Origin: an uncultured Pelagibacteraceae bacterium
Lineage (GTDB): Bacteria; Pseudomonadota; Alphaproteobacteria; Pelagibacterales; Pelagibacteraceae
Reading direction: 5' to 3'
Length of the DNA stretch: 64,000 nucleotides
Assembly: GCA_902587755.1 (NCBI GenBank)
Contig: CACIMN010000001.1
Span: 124,001 to 188,000, forward strand
Shown one piece after another: positions 20,431-29,442 of the stretch. The translations under genes were made by a program, and so were the position numbers. Every line of letters begins with the position of its first letter. Position 1 is the first letter of the stretch. A model generated the notes under the pieces. The model was not told where the DNA came from, made no database searches, and saw nothing but the letters and a program-made list of their open reading frames with translations.

Positions 20431-20458
20431 AATGTACACATTTTGTTCTCATTAGCAA
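20431..20458 (-). promoter_or_regulatory. recA promoter with near-consensus LexA (SOS) box
   Basis: On the minus strand TTGCTA (20458-20453) and TACATT (20436-20431) are 16 bases apart, a plausible promoter. GAAC-N7-GTAC (20448-20434) sits in the spacer and reaches the -10. The alphaproteobacterial LexA operator is GTTC-N7-GTTC, equal to GAAC-N7-GAAC on the other strand. The site therefore has one mismatch of eight. Its place between -35 and -10 fits repression. Confidence 0.55.
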
Positions 20459-20491
20459 TATATTTATTTTCTCCCCCAAAAAATCAAATAT

Positions 20492-21784
20492 TTACCTAAG
20501 TTTTAGATATTGACTATTAAGCAAACCTACTGCTTTGAGTAGATTGTATTGAGCCATTAGATAGTTTTTCTCAGAACTTGCTAAAGAAATCTGAGCTGAA
20601 AGTAATAAAGCATTTGATTGAATAACATCTAAAGTTGTTCTGGAACCTCTTTCATATTCTGCTGCTATTCCTTCATTAGCTATTTTGGCTGCACTTACTT
20701 GTACTTTGACAGAATTTAAAAAACTTTCTGAAGATTCTAAGCTTGACCATGCGCTAGCAACATTCGTTTCATTTGTTCTTACTGCGTCGTCTAACAATAA
20801 TCTTTTTCTAGTAGTTAAATTTGAATTCTTATTTATTGTTGATTTTTTTTTGCCACCTGAATAAAAAGGCCAACTAAGAGTTGCCTTTAAAACATCTTGC
20901 TCCTTTTGATTAACTGTCGCGCTTAAATCATCTGTGTAAGTTCTTTGTAAAGATATTGATGCAGTTGGTTTTAAGTCAGACTCTGAAATTGCTAAATCTT
21001 TTTCAGATTTTTCTAAATCTAATTTTGCAATCAAAATATCTGGATTATTTTGTTTAGATATATTTATCGCTTCATTTAATGTTGATGGAATACTCACAAT
21101 TGCATTGGAATTTTTTTTCAGTTGGTTTGGATCACTTAATTTTCCAATTACATTTTCATAATTAAGTTTGCTTATTAATAAATCACTTTTAGATTTTGCA
21201 AATTGAGCTTGTGCTCCAGCAAGTGACGATTCGGATTGTGCTAAGTCGGTATTTGTAATTTGACCTCGATCTCTCCTAATTTTATCATTCTCAACTTGGC
21301 GAATTAAAAGATTTAGATTTTTTGCATTAATATTTAGTGTTTCTCTTGCAAATATTAAATTAGTAAATGCGTAAATTGCATCATGTAAAATTTCTTGTTC
21401 TTTTTTTACTAATTTTGCTTTCGCTAAATCTAATGCAGTTATATTTTTTTCAAGTGCTAGATCTCTTCCATAATCTAAAAGCTTTTGTTCTAGTTTAATT
21501 GAGGTTGAGAATGGATCGACATCATTTATCGTTGCATCTCCACCACTTTGGTTAGTTAGTTTATTTGTATTTTCAATACTTTTTGATCCACTTAATGTTA
21601 AAGAAGGTTTATAATCAGCTTTAGCAATATTTACATCTTCTTCTGATGCTTTAATATTTTCTCTTTCAGCATTTAGTTGAATATTATTTTGATAAGTTTG
21701 ATTTAGTGCATCAAGAAGCGTAACTGCTAATGCATTACTGAAACACAATGTTGATGTGATTAGTATTATAAATATTTTTTTCAT
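20492..21784 (-). CDS. tolC: TolC-family outer membrane efflux protein
   Basis: This 430-residue outer membrane channel has a signal peptide (MKKIFIILITSTLCFSNALA). It has two homologous halves of long amphipathic helices, as in TolC, including LDALNQTYQNNIQLNAERENI and the C-terminal copy with EYERGSRTTLDVIQSNALLLSAQ. It works with an inner-membrane pump in type I secretion or RND efflux. No such partner lies in this window. Its start overlaps the stop of the kinase gene by 4 bases (ATGA). Confidence 0.92.
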   Translation of the reverse strand: MKKIFIILITSTLCFSNALAVTLLDALNQTYQNNIQLNAERENIKASEEDVNIAKADYKPSLTLSGSKSIENTNKLTNQSGGDATINDVDPFSTSIKLEQKLLDYGRDLALEKNITALDLAKAKLVKKEQEILHDAIYAFTNLIFARETLNINAKNLNLLIRQVENDKIRRDRGQITNTDLAQSESSLAGAQAQFAKSKSDLLISKLNYENVIGKLSDPNQLKKNSNAIVSIPSTLNEAINISKQNNPDILIAKLDLEKSEKDLAISESDLKPTASISLQRTYTDDLSATVNQKEQDVLKATLSWPFYSGGKKKSTINKNSNLTTRKRLLLDDAVRTNETNVASAWSSLESSESFLNSVKVQVSAAKIANEGIAAEYERGSRTTLDVIQSNALLLSAQISLASSEKNYLMAQYNLLKAVGLLNSQYLKLR

Positions 21785-22710
21785 TTCACTTTATATACAG
21801 CAGTTTTGATTTGATGGTTATTGTTTAAGTTTAAAATTATAGATGCATATTTAGGCATATTTTTAAACATATTTTGAGTAATTCTTTGATAAGTTTGCAT
21901 AAAATTAATCACATCACCTTTACTCATTATCTTATGACCACCTTTTTTCTTTGTTTTTAACCATAGTTTATGTTCCTGCTTTAATCTCCACTTTTGCAAT
22001 AAACTAAAGTTTTTTGCTTTTAAGTAAATCATACAATTTAACTGTGAATATAGCTTTTTATATTTATTTTTTAATTGTTGATTTACATATTTTCTCCAAA
22101 TAAGTTTTTGATCCTTAGCTTTTTCCATAGAATTAATTGATTTTTTTAATGTCTTGTTAGGTTCAGCTCTTGCTCCGACACACCAACCTTCAAAAATAAT
22201 AACGTCTGGTCTTTTATTGATTTTATTCCATTTATTTGTAGGAAATCTATCATCTATAGCCTTGTTAAAATTGGGTAATTTCATTTTTTTGAATTTTTTA
22301 CTTTTTGATTTTTTAAAGAAATCTAACATCATGTTAATGTCATGAGTACCTGGGACACCTCTAGTTAATAACATAGGGTGGACTTTTTTTGATAAAGCAA
22401 TTCTTTCTTTCCTGGTCTTATAAAAATCATCAATAGAAATTTTAAATACTTTTAATTTAAAATACTTTTCTAAAATTATCTTTATTATTGAACTAATTGT
22501 TGTTTTGCCCGTTCCTTGACCACCTGCCAAGCCAACAAAATAAGGTTTTTTATTTTTTGTTTTTTTTGCAATCCAAAAACATATTGGGATAAGATAATTT
22601 TTTATCATCCCTGCTTTATCACCAAACTTTTCAGTTGTAGTTTCTTGAGATTTAATAAACTTAAAACAATCCTTTTTAACTCTCTTAAAACAATCTTCAG
22701 CTAATTTCAT
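21781..22710 (-). CDS. Glycerate-kinase-like P-loop protein
   Basis: The protein has a Walker A loop (GLAGGQGTGKTT), then KISIDDFYKTRKER, LLTRGVPGTHDI and IFEGWCVGARAEP. This arrangement is that of the plant-type D-glycerate 3-kinase group, related to uridine and pantothenate kinases. D-glycerate phosphorylation would return glycolate- or serine-derived carbon to the central pathway; this is inferred from family only. I prefer ATG 22710 (309 residues), which has AAAGG a few bases upstream and removes a 38-base overlap with the GFA gene. An in-frame start at 22755 also exists. It overlaps tolC by 4 bases. Confidence 0.78.
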   Translation of the reverse strand: MKLAEDCFKRVKKDCFKFIKSQETTTEKFGDKAGMIKNYLIPICFWIAKKTKNKKPYFVGLAGGQGTGKTTISSIIKIILEKYFKLKVFKISIDDFYKTRKERIALSKKVHPMLLTRGVPGTHDINMMLDFFKKSKSKKFKKMKLPNFNKAIDDRFPTNKWNKINKRPDVIIFEGWCVGARAEPNKTLKKSINSMEKAKDQKLIWRKYVNQQLKNKYKKLYSQLNCMIYLKAKNFSLLQKWRLKQEHKLWLKTKKKGGHKIMSKGDVINFMQTYQRITQNMFKNMPKYASIILNLNNNHQIKTAVYKVK

Positions 22711-22717
22711 TGGACCT

Positions 22718-23083
22718 TTATTTTTCTTGATCCATTGGATGTTTAAGCCCATCAAAGTAAGCTACTTCTTTTAAGTCTTCAACCTTTACTTCATCAACGC
22801 ACCCTAAATTAAAACCAGTCATAGCTGGTGCACTTCTTGGATTATGATGAGTGTAAATTCCACATTCTGTGCAAAAGTAATGATTAGCAACTTTGGTATG
22901 ATATTGGTAAAGTTTTAATTTATCTTCTCCTTTAGTAACTTTAAAATCCTCATTCTTTACCATTCCCATCGTAGCATTTTTTCTTTTACAAATAGAACAG
23001 TTACATCTTACTATTTTTGCTAATTCATTAACTGAAGCATTAATTTCTGCTTCTACAGCTCCGCAATGACAATTTAATTTCAT
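22718..23083 (-). CDS. GFA/CENP-V family zinc protein
   Basis: This 121-residue protein has the cysteine pattern of the GFA (glutathione-dependent formaldehyde-activating enzyme-like) fold: CHCGAVE at the N-terminus, CNCSICKRK near residue 28, and YFCTECGIYTHH near residue 70. These residues bind structural and catalytic zinc. Members of the family handle glutathione adducts, but most have no assigned substrate. It lies between a VOC protein and a kinase on the same strand. No Tat or signal sequence is present, so it is cytoplasmic. Confidence 0.88.
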   Translation of the reverse strand: MKLNCHCGAVEAEINASVNELAKIVRCNCSICKRKNATMGMVKNEDFKVTKGEDKLKLYQYHTKVANHYFCTECGIYTHHNPRSAPAMTGFNLGCVDEVKVEDLKEVAYFDGLKHPMDQEK

Positions 23084-23098
23084 ATATTTACCTTTAAT

Positions 23099-23482
23099 TT
23101 ATTTTAAATTACTTTTTGCTGCAATCTTATTTCCATCTAAGTCACGGATATAAGCATAATAATTTCCATCTTTTCTAACGCCTGGACCTCCTTCATCAAC
23201 TGCACCCTTAGAAATTGCAATTTCATAAAATCTTTCAACTGCTTCTTTAGAGTCCGCTAATAAAGTAATTTGTGTTCCATTGCCAAATGTTGCTGGTTTA
23301 CCGTTTACTGGGTTTGTAATATAAAATATTACTTTTTCTGGTTCACCTAAATGAGAATAACCAATATATTTTTCAGTCTTTAAAGTTTTTTTTAATTTTA
23401 ACGGTTCAAGTATAACATCATAAAACTCACTAGACTTTTCATAGTCATTAGACCCCACCATTACAAAATCTAAAATGTTCAT
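23099..23482 (-). CDS. VOC-family protein (glyoxalase/dioxygenase superfamily)
   Basis: This is a 127-residue protein with the vicinal-oxygen-chelate fold: ILDFVMVGSNDYEKSSEFYDVILEPL at the start and YAYIRDLDGNKIAA at the end. The end motif resembles small uncharacterised VOC proteins rather than GloA, and the first-position metal ligand His is not obvious. It sits 15 bases before the GFA gene and may be co-transcribed with it. Substrate is unknown. Confidence 0.85.
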   Translation of the reverse strand: MNILDFVMVGSNDYEKSSEFYDVILEPLKLKKTLKTEKYIGYSHLGEPEKVIFYITNPVNGKPATFGNGTQITLLADSKEAVERFYEIAISKGAVDEGGPGVRKDGNYYAYIRDLDGNKIAAKSNLK

Positions 23483-23505
23483 TACTAATTTAATCTTTTT
23501 TATTT

Positions 23506-23583
23506 TTATTTTTTTAAAATTTTACTAATTTCGTCTACTCTTATCGTTATAGCTAGCACTATTCCTAATATAGCTAATAACAA
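23506..23583 (-). CDS. Possible 25-residue membrane microprotein or its remnant
   Basis: Upstream of the VOC gene a short frame encodes a hydrophobic helix followed by a charged tail (LLAILGIVLAITIRVDEI then SKILKK and stop). The only in-frame start is TTG 23583. Four further codons (VNLETW before it) look protein-like but lack an ATG, and an ATG nearby is out of frame. It may be a decayed small membrane gene or chance. Confidence 0.25.
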   Translation of the reverse strand: MLLAILGIVLAITIRVDEISKILKK

Positions 23584-23710
23584 CCAAGTTTCTAAATTTA
23601 CATATTTAAACTATCTCTGGTTGAAGTTATCCACAAGCATACAAAATGTAGTTTGGATGTTCATGTTTTGATTCACTTTTGATTCAGTTACAGACTCAAA
23701 ATACAACCTC

Positions 23711-23757
23711 TTGAGTGTACTCTATAAATGGTCTATAAATTAGAACAAAACAAGAAC
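23711..23757 (+). promoter_or_regulatory. umuD promoter with perfect LexA-type (SOS) box
   Basis: TTGAGT (23711-23716) and TATAAA (23734-23739) are 17 bases apart. GAAC-AAAACAA-GAAC (23743-23757) is a perfect GAAC-N7-GAAC, the reverse form of the alphaproteobacterial LexA operator. It covers the expected transcription start and ends directly at ATG 23758. LexA bound here would block umuDC. If transcription begins near 23746 the mRNA has almost no leader. Confidence 0.7.
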
Positions 23758-24153
23758 ATGAAACTAACAATTCCTTATTATCTACATAAAGCAGGCGCTG
23801 GTTTTCCTTCCCCTGCTACTGATTATATCGAAGAAGATATTGATCTGAACATGCATTTAATAAAAAATGTTCCAGCAACTTTCATCATCAGAGTTCAAGG
23901 TAAATCCATGGTCGATGTTGGAATTAATGATGGTGATTTATTAGTTGTCGATAAAAGTTTAAAACCAAAAAACTTTTCAACAGTGATTGCTAATGTTCAT
24001 GACGAGCTTGTAGTTAAAACTTTGGTTCAAGAAAGAGATAAAAAATTTTTAACTTCTGGATCTAAAGAATTTTCTGACAGAATTTTAATTAACGAAGAAC
24101 AAGATATTTTTATTTGGGGGGTTGTTACTTATGTCATCCATTCTACGTACTAA
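23758..24153 (+). CDS. umuD: UmuD, LexA-like self-cleaving subunit of DNA polymerase V
   Basis: UmuD is cut in a RecA-dependent way to UmuD', which activates UmuC for translesion synthesis. The S24/LexA peptidase fold is clear: cleavage site Ala-Gly in [13 protein letters not shown], catalytic Ser50 in [20 protein letters not shown], and Lys87 in ELVVKTL. Two starts compete. ATG 23758 (131 residues) lies right after the SOS box and fits the promoter. In-frame ATG 23728 (141 residues) gives 24 residues before the cleavage point, as in E. coli, but would lie upstream of the likely transcription start. It overlaps umuC by 23 bases. It has no helix-turn-helix domain, so it is not LexA itself. Confidence 0.93.
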   Translation: MKLTIPYYLHKAGAGFPSPATDYIEEDIDLNMHLIKNVPATFIIRVQGKSMVDVGINDGDLLVVDKSLKPKNFSTVIANVHDELVVKTLVQERDKKFLTSGSKEFSDRILINEEQDIFIWGVVTYVIHSTY

Positions 24154-25408
24154 AAAAATAGCATTAATTGATTGTAATTCTTTTTATGTTTCGTGTGAGC
24201 GATTATTTAATCCAAAAATAAGAAGAAAGCCTGTTGTCGTTTTGTCTAATAATGATGGCTGTATCATCTCAAGATCGAATGAAGCAAAAGCTTTAGGTAT
24301 TAAAATGGGTGAGCCTTACTTTAAAGCAAAGGATATTATTCTTAAAAATAAAGTCGAAGTATTTTCTTCAAACTATTCTTTATATGGAGATTTATCGAGA
24401 AGGGTGATGCGAACTCTTAAAAGATTTAATTCAGAAATAGAAGTTTACTCCATTGATGAAGCCTTTTTAGATTTATCAAACTTTCCTGATAGTGAAGTAG
24501 AAAAAGCTGGAAAAGAAATTAGAGAAACAGTTTTACAATGGACAGGTATTCCAACTAGTATTGGGATAGCCAATACAAAAACTTTAAGTAAAGTTGCAAA
24601 TCATATCGCGAAGAAAAAACAATCAGGAGTAACAAGTTTAATTGGAATAGAAAACTTAGATCCCATTTTAGAAAAAGTTGAAATCAATGATGTCTGGGGT
24701 GTTGGTAGACAACTTACAAAGTTTTATCAAAAACATGGAATTTATAATGCTAAACAACTTAAAAATAAATCTAACACATGGATCAAGAAAAGTTCAAATG
24801 TTCTAAGTTCAAGAACTGCAATGGAGCTTAGAGGAATTTCTTGCATAGGTTTGGAGACAACTACAACAAAAAGAAAGAGTTGTGTTGTTTCAAGATCATT
24901 TGGAAAAAGAATTGAAACTTTCCAAGAATTAAAAGAAGCAGTTGCTAACTACTGTTTAAATGCATCTGAAAAGATCAGATCAGAATCTTTAGTCGCAAAA
25001 GCAATTACTGTATTTGTTAGAACTAGTCCTTTCCAAAGAAACTTTGGATATTATTCAAATGCAAAGACAGTTGATTTTCCAATTGCAACAAACAATAGTA
25101 TTGAAACAGTTAAGACAGCAGTTTCAATCTTAGAAAGTATATTTAAAAATGGTTACCGTTATCAAAAAGCAGGTGTCATGCTGACAGGATTATCAAATGC
25201 AAGTGATAAAACAAATTTATTTACATCAGAGAAAGATGAAAAAATAAATAGTTTAATGAGATCTATTGATAATACTAATCATCGATACGGAAGATCTACC
25301 TTGAGTGTTGCTAGTGCGGGCGTTCATAAGAAGTGGAATATGAGAAGGCAGTATTCTTCTAAAATTGATACAGCTGATTTCTATTGTTTACCAACGATTA
25401 GAGCATAA
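24131..25408 (+). CDS. umuC: UmuC, Y-family translesion DNA polymerase
   Basis: UmuC is the catalytic subunit of DNA polymerase V and copies past lesions. The 425-residue protein has the palm motifs [16 protein letters not shown] (first catalytic Asp) and [11 protein letters not shown] (the SIDE motif). A helix-hairpin-helix region with DVWGVGRQL follows, then the little-finger domain. ATG 24131 is preceded by a G-run nine bases upstream inside umuD. A TTG three codons earlier is less likely. It is the second gene of the umuDC operon under the SOS box. Its 3' end faces ureG, ten bases away. Confidence 0.96.
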   Translation: MSSILRTKKIALIDCNSFYVSCERLFNPKIRRKPVVVLSNNDGCIISRSNEAKALGIKMGEPYFKAKDIILKNKVEVFSSNYSLYGDLSRRVMRTLKRFNSEIEVYSIDEAFLDLSNFPDSEVEKAGKEIRETVLQWTGIPTSIGIANTKTLSKVANHIAKKKQSGVTSLIGIENLDPILEKVEINDVWGVGRQLTKFYQKHGIYNAKQLKNKSNTWIKKSSNVLSSRTAMELRGISCIGLETTTTKRKSCVVSRSFGKRIETFQELKEAVANYCLNASEKIRSESLVAKAITVFVRTSPFQRNFGYYSNAKTVDFPIATNNSIETVKTAVSILESIFKNGYRYQKAGVMLTGLSNASDKTNLFTSEKDEKINSLMRSIDNTNHRYGRSTLSVASAGVHKKWNMRRQYSSKIDTADFYCLPTIRA

Positions 25409-25418
25409 TAAAAAAACT

Positions 25419-26030
25419 CTATAGTCCACCTGATGAAAATAAGAATTTAGCAACATCTTCAACACCAATTTGTTTTTTCATCTGACAAAAAACATAAGGT
25501 AAGCCATTTCGGGCCTTTTTTACGTCTTCTTGCATGGTTTTGAGATCAACTTCTACGTGAGGAGCTAAATCTGTCTTATTAATAATTAATAAGTCTGACT
25601 TTTGAATAGCAGGACCACCTTTTCTAGGGATATCTCCACCCATACCAACGTCAATAACATAAATAGATAGATCGACTAGTTCTGGACTAAAAGTTGCTGC
25701 TAAATTATCTCCACCAGACTCGATTAAAATCAAATCAAGATCAGGAAATTTTTTTTTCATATTTTCTACAGCAAGCATATTAATTGAAGCATCTTCACGA
25801 ATTGCGGTATGTGGACACCCTCCTGTTTCAACTCCTTTAATTCTCTCTAAAGGTAAGGCTTGGACTTTCATTAAAAATTCTGCATCTTCTTTTGTATAAA
25901 TATCGTTTGATATTACAGCCATAGAAATTTTCTTTGATAAAAATTTACACAATTCAGCTGTTAAACTTGTCTTACCTGCACCAACAGGTCCACCAATTCC
26001 AACTTTTAATGGTCCATTTATATTTTTCAT
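25419..26030 (-). CDS. ureG: Urease accessory GTPase UreG
   Basis: UreG is the GTPase that delivers nickel to apo-urease together with UreD, UreF and UreE. It has 203 residues, normal. The P-loop is [13 protein letters not shown], the metal-binding Cys-Pro-His is in [13 protein letters not shown], and [19 protein letters not shown] and [10 protein letters not shown] are family signatures. It overlaps ureF by 4 bases (ATGA) and is the last gene of the ureDABCEFG operon. The intergenic space to convergent umuC is only ten bases. Confidence 0.97.
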   Translation of the reverse strand: MKNINGPLKVGIGGPVGAGKTSLTAELCKFLSKKISMAVISNDIYTKEDAEFLMKVQALPLERIKGVETGGCPHTAIREDASINMLAVENMKKKFPDLDLILIESGGDNLAATFSPELVDLSIYVIDVGMGGDIPRKGGPAIQKSDLLIINKTDLAPHVEVDLKTMQEDVKKARNGLPYVFCQMKKQIGVEDVAKFLFSSGGL

Positions 26031-26707
26031 GTCTTATAAATTCGTGTTTTCAGATTTTCATGCTTGATACTGTAGATATCACTATTAAAACAAATTCCAC
26101 CCAAGTCCTCTAAATTTAAATTTTGACTTTCTTTTTCTATTTCTCTTATTAAGTCATAAGTTTTAATTATACAGTCCTGTCCAATTTTTTGTCCAATTGG
26201 TATATGTTTAATACAAACATTTATTAGGTTTGATACAAAGGATTGTAGATAAGATACTATTGTTAAGTTAAGTGGTATATCAAAATGTTTAGCTGCTTTA
26301 GCAACTGCAATTGGATAAGCAGTATTTTCCTCAATTTTAAAATCCCAACTATCAGATAAAACTTTTCTAAATGCATTTCCCATTTCAATAGTCTCTATTT
26401 TTCTTTCCTTACTTGGACAAAGTGATAGAGCAAGTTCATTAAAGTCTTCTCCTTGATAGGAATATTTCATTAAAATTACATCATTTTTACCAGTTCCATG
26501 TTTTAAGATACATTTTAAATAATCCAAAATATCTTCTTTTGACTTAATAAAATTATCATTAATCATCGCCTCTAACCCATGAGAATATGAAAAACTTCCA
26601 ACAGGAAATGAGGGTGAAAACCAAGTTTGAAGAATTTGTAAAGACTCTTTCAAATCTTTTTTATTTTTTAATTTAGTGTTTATGGATATGGGTTCTACCA
26701 ATTCCAT
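26027..26707 (-). CDS. ureF: Urease accessory protein UreF
   Basis: UreF joins UreD and UreG in the nickel-insertion complex. The core segment [21 protein letters not shown] is typical. I chose ATG 26707 (226 residues) because a strong Shine-Dalgarno, GGGAGGAG, lies just before it, inside the end of ureE. A start 17 codons earlier has no such site. This gives a 35-base overlap with ureE. The sequence is all-helical and otherwise poorly conserved, as usual in the family. Confidence 0.93.
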   Translation of the reverse strand: MELVEPISINTKLKNKKDLKESLQILQTWFSPSFPVGSFSYSHGLEAMINDNFIKSKEDILDYLKCILKHGTGKNDVILMKYSYQGEDFNELALSLCPSKERKIETIEMGNAFRKVLSDSWDFKIEENTAYPIAVAKAAKHFDIPLNLTIVSYLQSFVSNLINVCIKHIPIGQKIGQDCIIKTYDLIREIEKESQNLNLEDLGGICFNSDIYSIKHENLKTRIYKT

Positions 26708-27116
26708 ATGCTCCTCCCTCTGGTTTAAAAGGTCGTGAAACTTTCTTAACCTTTCCACCTAATTTTAATATCATTTTTCTTATTACTTCATCGTACTGAA
26801 TAAAAATTTTATCTTTTTCAATTTGACATGGCATATGTCTATTTCCAATATGCCATATAAGTTGCATTAAATTTTTACCTTTTATTTCAAGTAAACTTTC
26901 TTTTTTGTTTTTTATTAAAATAAAGTTTCCACTTTGAAGCCTAAACGCTTGATTTTCTGACAGTGATTTTGTCTCTGGTAAATTGACTAAAAATTCAAAA
27001 CCATTATCTGAAACAAGTTTTTTTCTTCTTAAAAATCTCTCATCATAAGATAAAGATATGTGATCTTTTGCTTTATTTTTGGTAAATTTATTAACTATTA
27101 AAAAACAATTATCCAT
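26673..27116 (-). CDS. ureE: Urease nickel metallochaperone UreE
   Basis: UreE binds nickel and hands it to UreG. It has 147 residues: an N-terminal peptide-binding domain and a C-terminal metal-binding domain with LIWHIGNRHMPCQIEKD, which holds the conserved interface His. The C-terminal tail is short and mildly His-rich ([10 protein letters not shown]). It lacks the long His tail of some homologues, which suggests transfer rather than storage. It follows ureC by 3 bases. The Gly-Gly codons near its end double as the ureF ribosome site. Confidence 0.95.
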   Translation of the reverse strand: MDNCFLIVNKFTKNKAKDHISLSYDERFLRRKKLVSDNGFEFLVNLPETKSLSENQAFRLQSGNFILIKNKKESLLEIKGKNLMQLIWHIGNRHMPCQIEKDKIFIQYDEVIRKMILKLGGKVKKVSRPFKPEGGAYGIGRTHIHKH

Positions 27117-27119
27117 AAG

Positions 27120-28826
27120 CTAAAACATAAAATATCTTTGTGCCAAAGGAAGTTCTTTAGCTGGTTCACAGGTAATTATCTCACCGTCAGCTTTTACCTC
27201 GTATGTCTCAGGATTAACCTCAATTTTTGGACACTTATTATTTAAAATCATATCTTTTTTAGAAATTGCTCTTGTGTTTTCTACAGGTAATAAGTCCTTT
27301 CTAATACTTGCATCTTTTAAAGAATTCTTTTCAAGAGCTAGTTTACTTGTGAAAATTACCGAGGATTTTTCTAACGAAGTCCCAAATGATGAAAACATAG
27401 GTCTAGTGTATACTGGTTGAGGAGTTGGGATTGATGCATTCGGGTCTCCCATTTGAGCACAAGCTATACTACCTCCTATCAATATCATTTCTGGCTTGGC
27501 ACCAAAGAATGCTGGGTCCCATAAAACTAAATCTGCACGTTTATTTTTTTCAATACTACCAATATGTTTTGAAATTCCATGAGCAATTGCTGGATTAATT
27601 GTGTATTTTGCTAAATATCTTTTAACTCTAAAGTTGTCATTGTCTCCTTTTTCCTCTGGTAAACTTCCTCTTTGAACTTTCATTTTATGTGCAGTTTGCC
27701 AAGTTCTAATTATAACTTCTCCAACTCTACCCATGGCCTGACTATCTGATGCAATAATTGAAAAGGCTCCCATGTCATGGAGAATATCTTCTGCTGCAAT
27801 TGTTTCTCTTCTTATTCTACTTTCAGCAAATGCTACATCCTCTGGAATAGATTTATCAAGATGATGACAAACCATTAGCATATCCAAATGTTCTTCTATT
27901 GTATTAACTGTGTATGGTCTTGTAGGGTTTGTTGAAGAAGGAATAACATACTCTTCTCCACAAACTTTAATTATATCTGGCGCATGTCCACCACCCGCAC
28001 CTTCCGTATGAAAAGCATGAATAGTTCTTTTGTTAATTGCTTTTATAGTATTTTCTACAAATCCACTTTCATTTAAAGTGTCTGTATGAATCATTACTTG
28101 AACATCATTTTTGTCAGCTATATTCAAACAATTATCAATTGCTCCAGGAGTTGTTCCCCAATCCTCATGTAATTTTAAAGCTGAGGCTCCAGCTAGAATT
28201 TGTTCTTCAAGACCTTCTGGCAATGAAGAATTTCCTTTTCCAGCAAAAGCTAAATTCATAGAAAAACCATCAGCAGATTGAATCATTCTTTGTATGTGCC
28301 ATGGACCAGGTGTACACGTTGTTGCAAGTGTTCCATGCGCTGGTCCAGTCCCTCCTCCAAGCATGGTTGTAATACCTGAGTGCAAAGCATCATCAATTTG
28401 TTGAGGACATATATAATGAATATGACTATCAAAACCTCCAGCTGTTAAAATTTTTCCTTCTCCAGCAATTATCTCTGTTCCTGGACCAATAATAATATTT
28501 ACCTTAGATTGAGTATCTGGATTACCCGCTTTACCAATTTCAAATATTTTTCCATCTTTTAAACCAACATCAGCTTTATAAATTCCATTTACATCAACTA
28601 TTAAAGCATTAGTTATAACTGTATCAGCAGCTCCTTTTTTTCTACTAATTTGTGATTGACCCATGCCATCTCTTATTACTTTTCCGCCACCAAACTTTAC
28701 TTCTTCACCGTAAGTAGTTAAGTCGTTCTCAACTTCAATAAATAAGTCAGTATCTGCAAGCCTAACTTTATCTCCTGTAGTAGGCCCATACATATCTGCG
28801 TAAGCTGCTCTAGAAATTTTAGTCAC
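27120..28826 (-). CDS. ureC: Urease alpha subunit
   Basis: UreC is the catalytic subunit and hydrolyses urea to ammonia and carbon dioxide at a two-nickel centre. It has 568 residues. All metal ligands are present: His135 and His137 ([10 protein letters not shown]), carbamylated Lys218 (ALKLHEDWG), His247 (MIHTDTLNE), His273 ([12 protein letters not shown]) and Asp361 ([11 protein letters not shown]). The flap Cys320-His321-His322 ([18 protein letters not shown]) is intact. The start is GTG 28826 in a TAGTG overlap with ureB. Confidence 0.98.
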   Translation of the reverse strand: MTKISRAAYADMYGPTTGDKVRLADTDLFIEVENDLTTYGEEVKFGGGKVIRDGMGQSQISRKKGAADTVITNALIVDVNGIYKADVGLKDGKIFEIGKAGNPDTQSKVNIIIGPGTEIIAGEGKILTAGGFDSHIHYICPQQIDDALHSGITTMLGGGTGPAHGTLATTCTPGPWHIQRMIQSADGFSMNLAFAGKGNSSLPEGLEEQILAGASALKLHEDWGTTPGAIDNCLNIADKNDVQVMIHTDTLNESGFVENTIKAINKRTIHAFHTEGAGGGHAPDIIKVCGEEYVIPSSTNPTRPYTVNTIEEHLDMLMVCHHLDKSIPEDVAFAESRIRRETIAAEDILHDMGAFSIIASDSQAMGRVGEVIIRTWQTAHKMKVQRGSLPEEKGDNDNFRVKRYLAKYTINPAIAHGISKHIGSIEKNKRADLVLWDPAFFGAKPEMILIGGSIACAQMGDPNASIPTPQPVYTRPMFSSFGTSLEKSSVIFTSKLALEKNSLKDASIRKDLLPVENTRAISKKDMILNNKCPKIEVNPETYEVKADGEIITCEPAKELPLAQRYFMF

Positions 28827-29131
28827 TATAGATTACCCATAACTTTCTTATTGAACCCATATATTTTTTTTAATCCATTAATTTCTATAAGCTCAACATC
28901 TTTAGATTGACCTGGCTCAAATCTTACAGCAGTTCCTGAAGGTATATTTAATCTCTTTCCATATGCTAATTTTCGATCAAAAACTAAATACTCATTTGTC
29001 TCAAAAAAATGATAGTGGCTTCCAACTTGCACAGGTCTATCTCCAGAATTAGAAATTTTAATTTTAGTAATTTTGGAGTCTTTATTTAGGTTAATTTCCT
29101 CTTTTTTTGTAATTACTTCACCTGGCTTCAT
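28826..29131 (-). CDS. ureB: Urease beta subunit
   Basis: UreB is a small structural subunit of the (UreABC)3 complex. It has 101 residues. The start [12 protein letters not shown] and the motif [17 protein letters not shown] are diagnostic, followed by the late [10 protein letters not shown]. It lies 8 bases after ureA and overlaps ureC by one base. Confidence 0.97.
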   Translation of the reverse strand: MKPGEVITKKEEINLNKDSKITKIKISNSGDRPVQVGSHYHFFETNEYLVFDRKLAYGKRLNIPSGTAVRFEPGQSKDVELIEINGLKKIYGFNKKVMGNL

Positions 29132-29139
29132 AATAATTA

Positions 29140-29442
29140 TTACCTTATAGGTTTGTGCACAGTTACTAATTTAGTTCCATCTGGAAAAGTAGCTTCTACT
29201 TGAACTTCCTTGACCATATCTGGAATGCCTTCCATACAATCCTTTTTTTTAATGACATGAGCTCCTGCCTCCATCAGTTCCGCAACACTTTTGCCCTCTC
29301 TAGCTCCCTCGACAACAAAATCTGTTATTAAAGCGATAGCCTCTGGATAATTCAATTTTATACCTTTTGACAATCTATTTTTAGCGACAATCGCTGCAAG
29401 GCTTATTAAAAGTTTATCTTTTTCTCTAGGAGTAAGTTTCAT
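29140..29442 (-). CDS. ureA: Urease gamma subunit
   Basis: UreA is the smallest urease subunit, here exactly 100 residues as usual. It begins [17 protein letters not shown] and contains [21 protein letters not shown] and the end motif [17 protein letters not shown], all strongly conserved. It directly abuts ureD. Separate ureA, ureB and ureC genes are the common bacterial arrangement, so there is no fusion here. Confidence 0.98.
   Translation of the reverse strand: MKLTPREKDKLLISLAAIVAKNRLSKGIKLNYPEAIALITDFVVEGAREGKSVAELMEAGAHVIKKKDCMEGIPDMVKEVQVEATFPDGTKLVTVHKPIR

Noticed and set aside
23627..23635. Perfect DnaA box TTATCCACA upstream of umuD, considered as part of an origin
   Set aside because: Only one box is present, with no cluster, no dnaA/dnaN nearby and no unwinding element beyond general AT richness.
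23758..25408. umuDC as part of a prophage
   Set aside because: No integrase, phage structural genes or attachment repeats are visible on either side.
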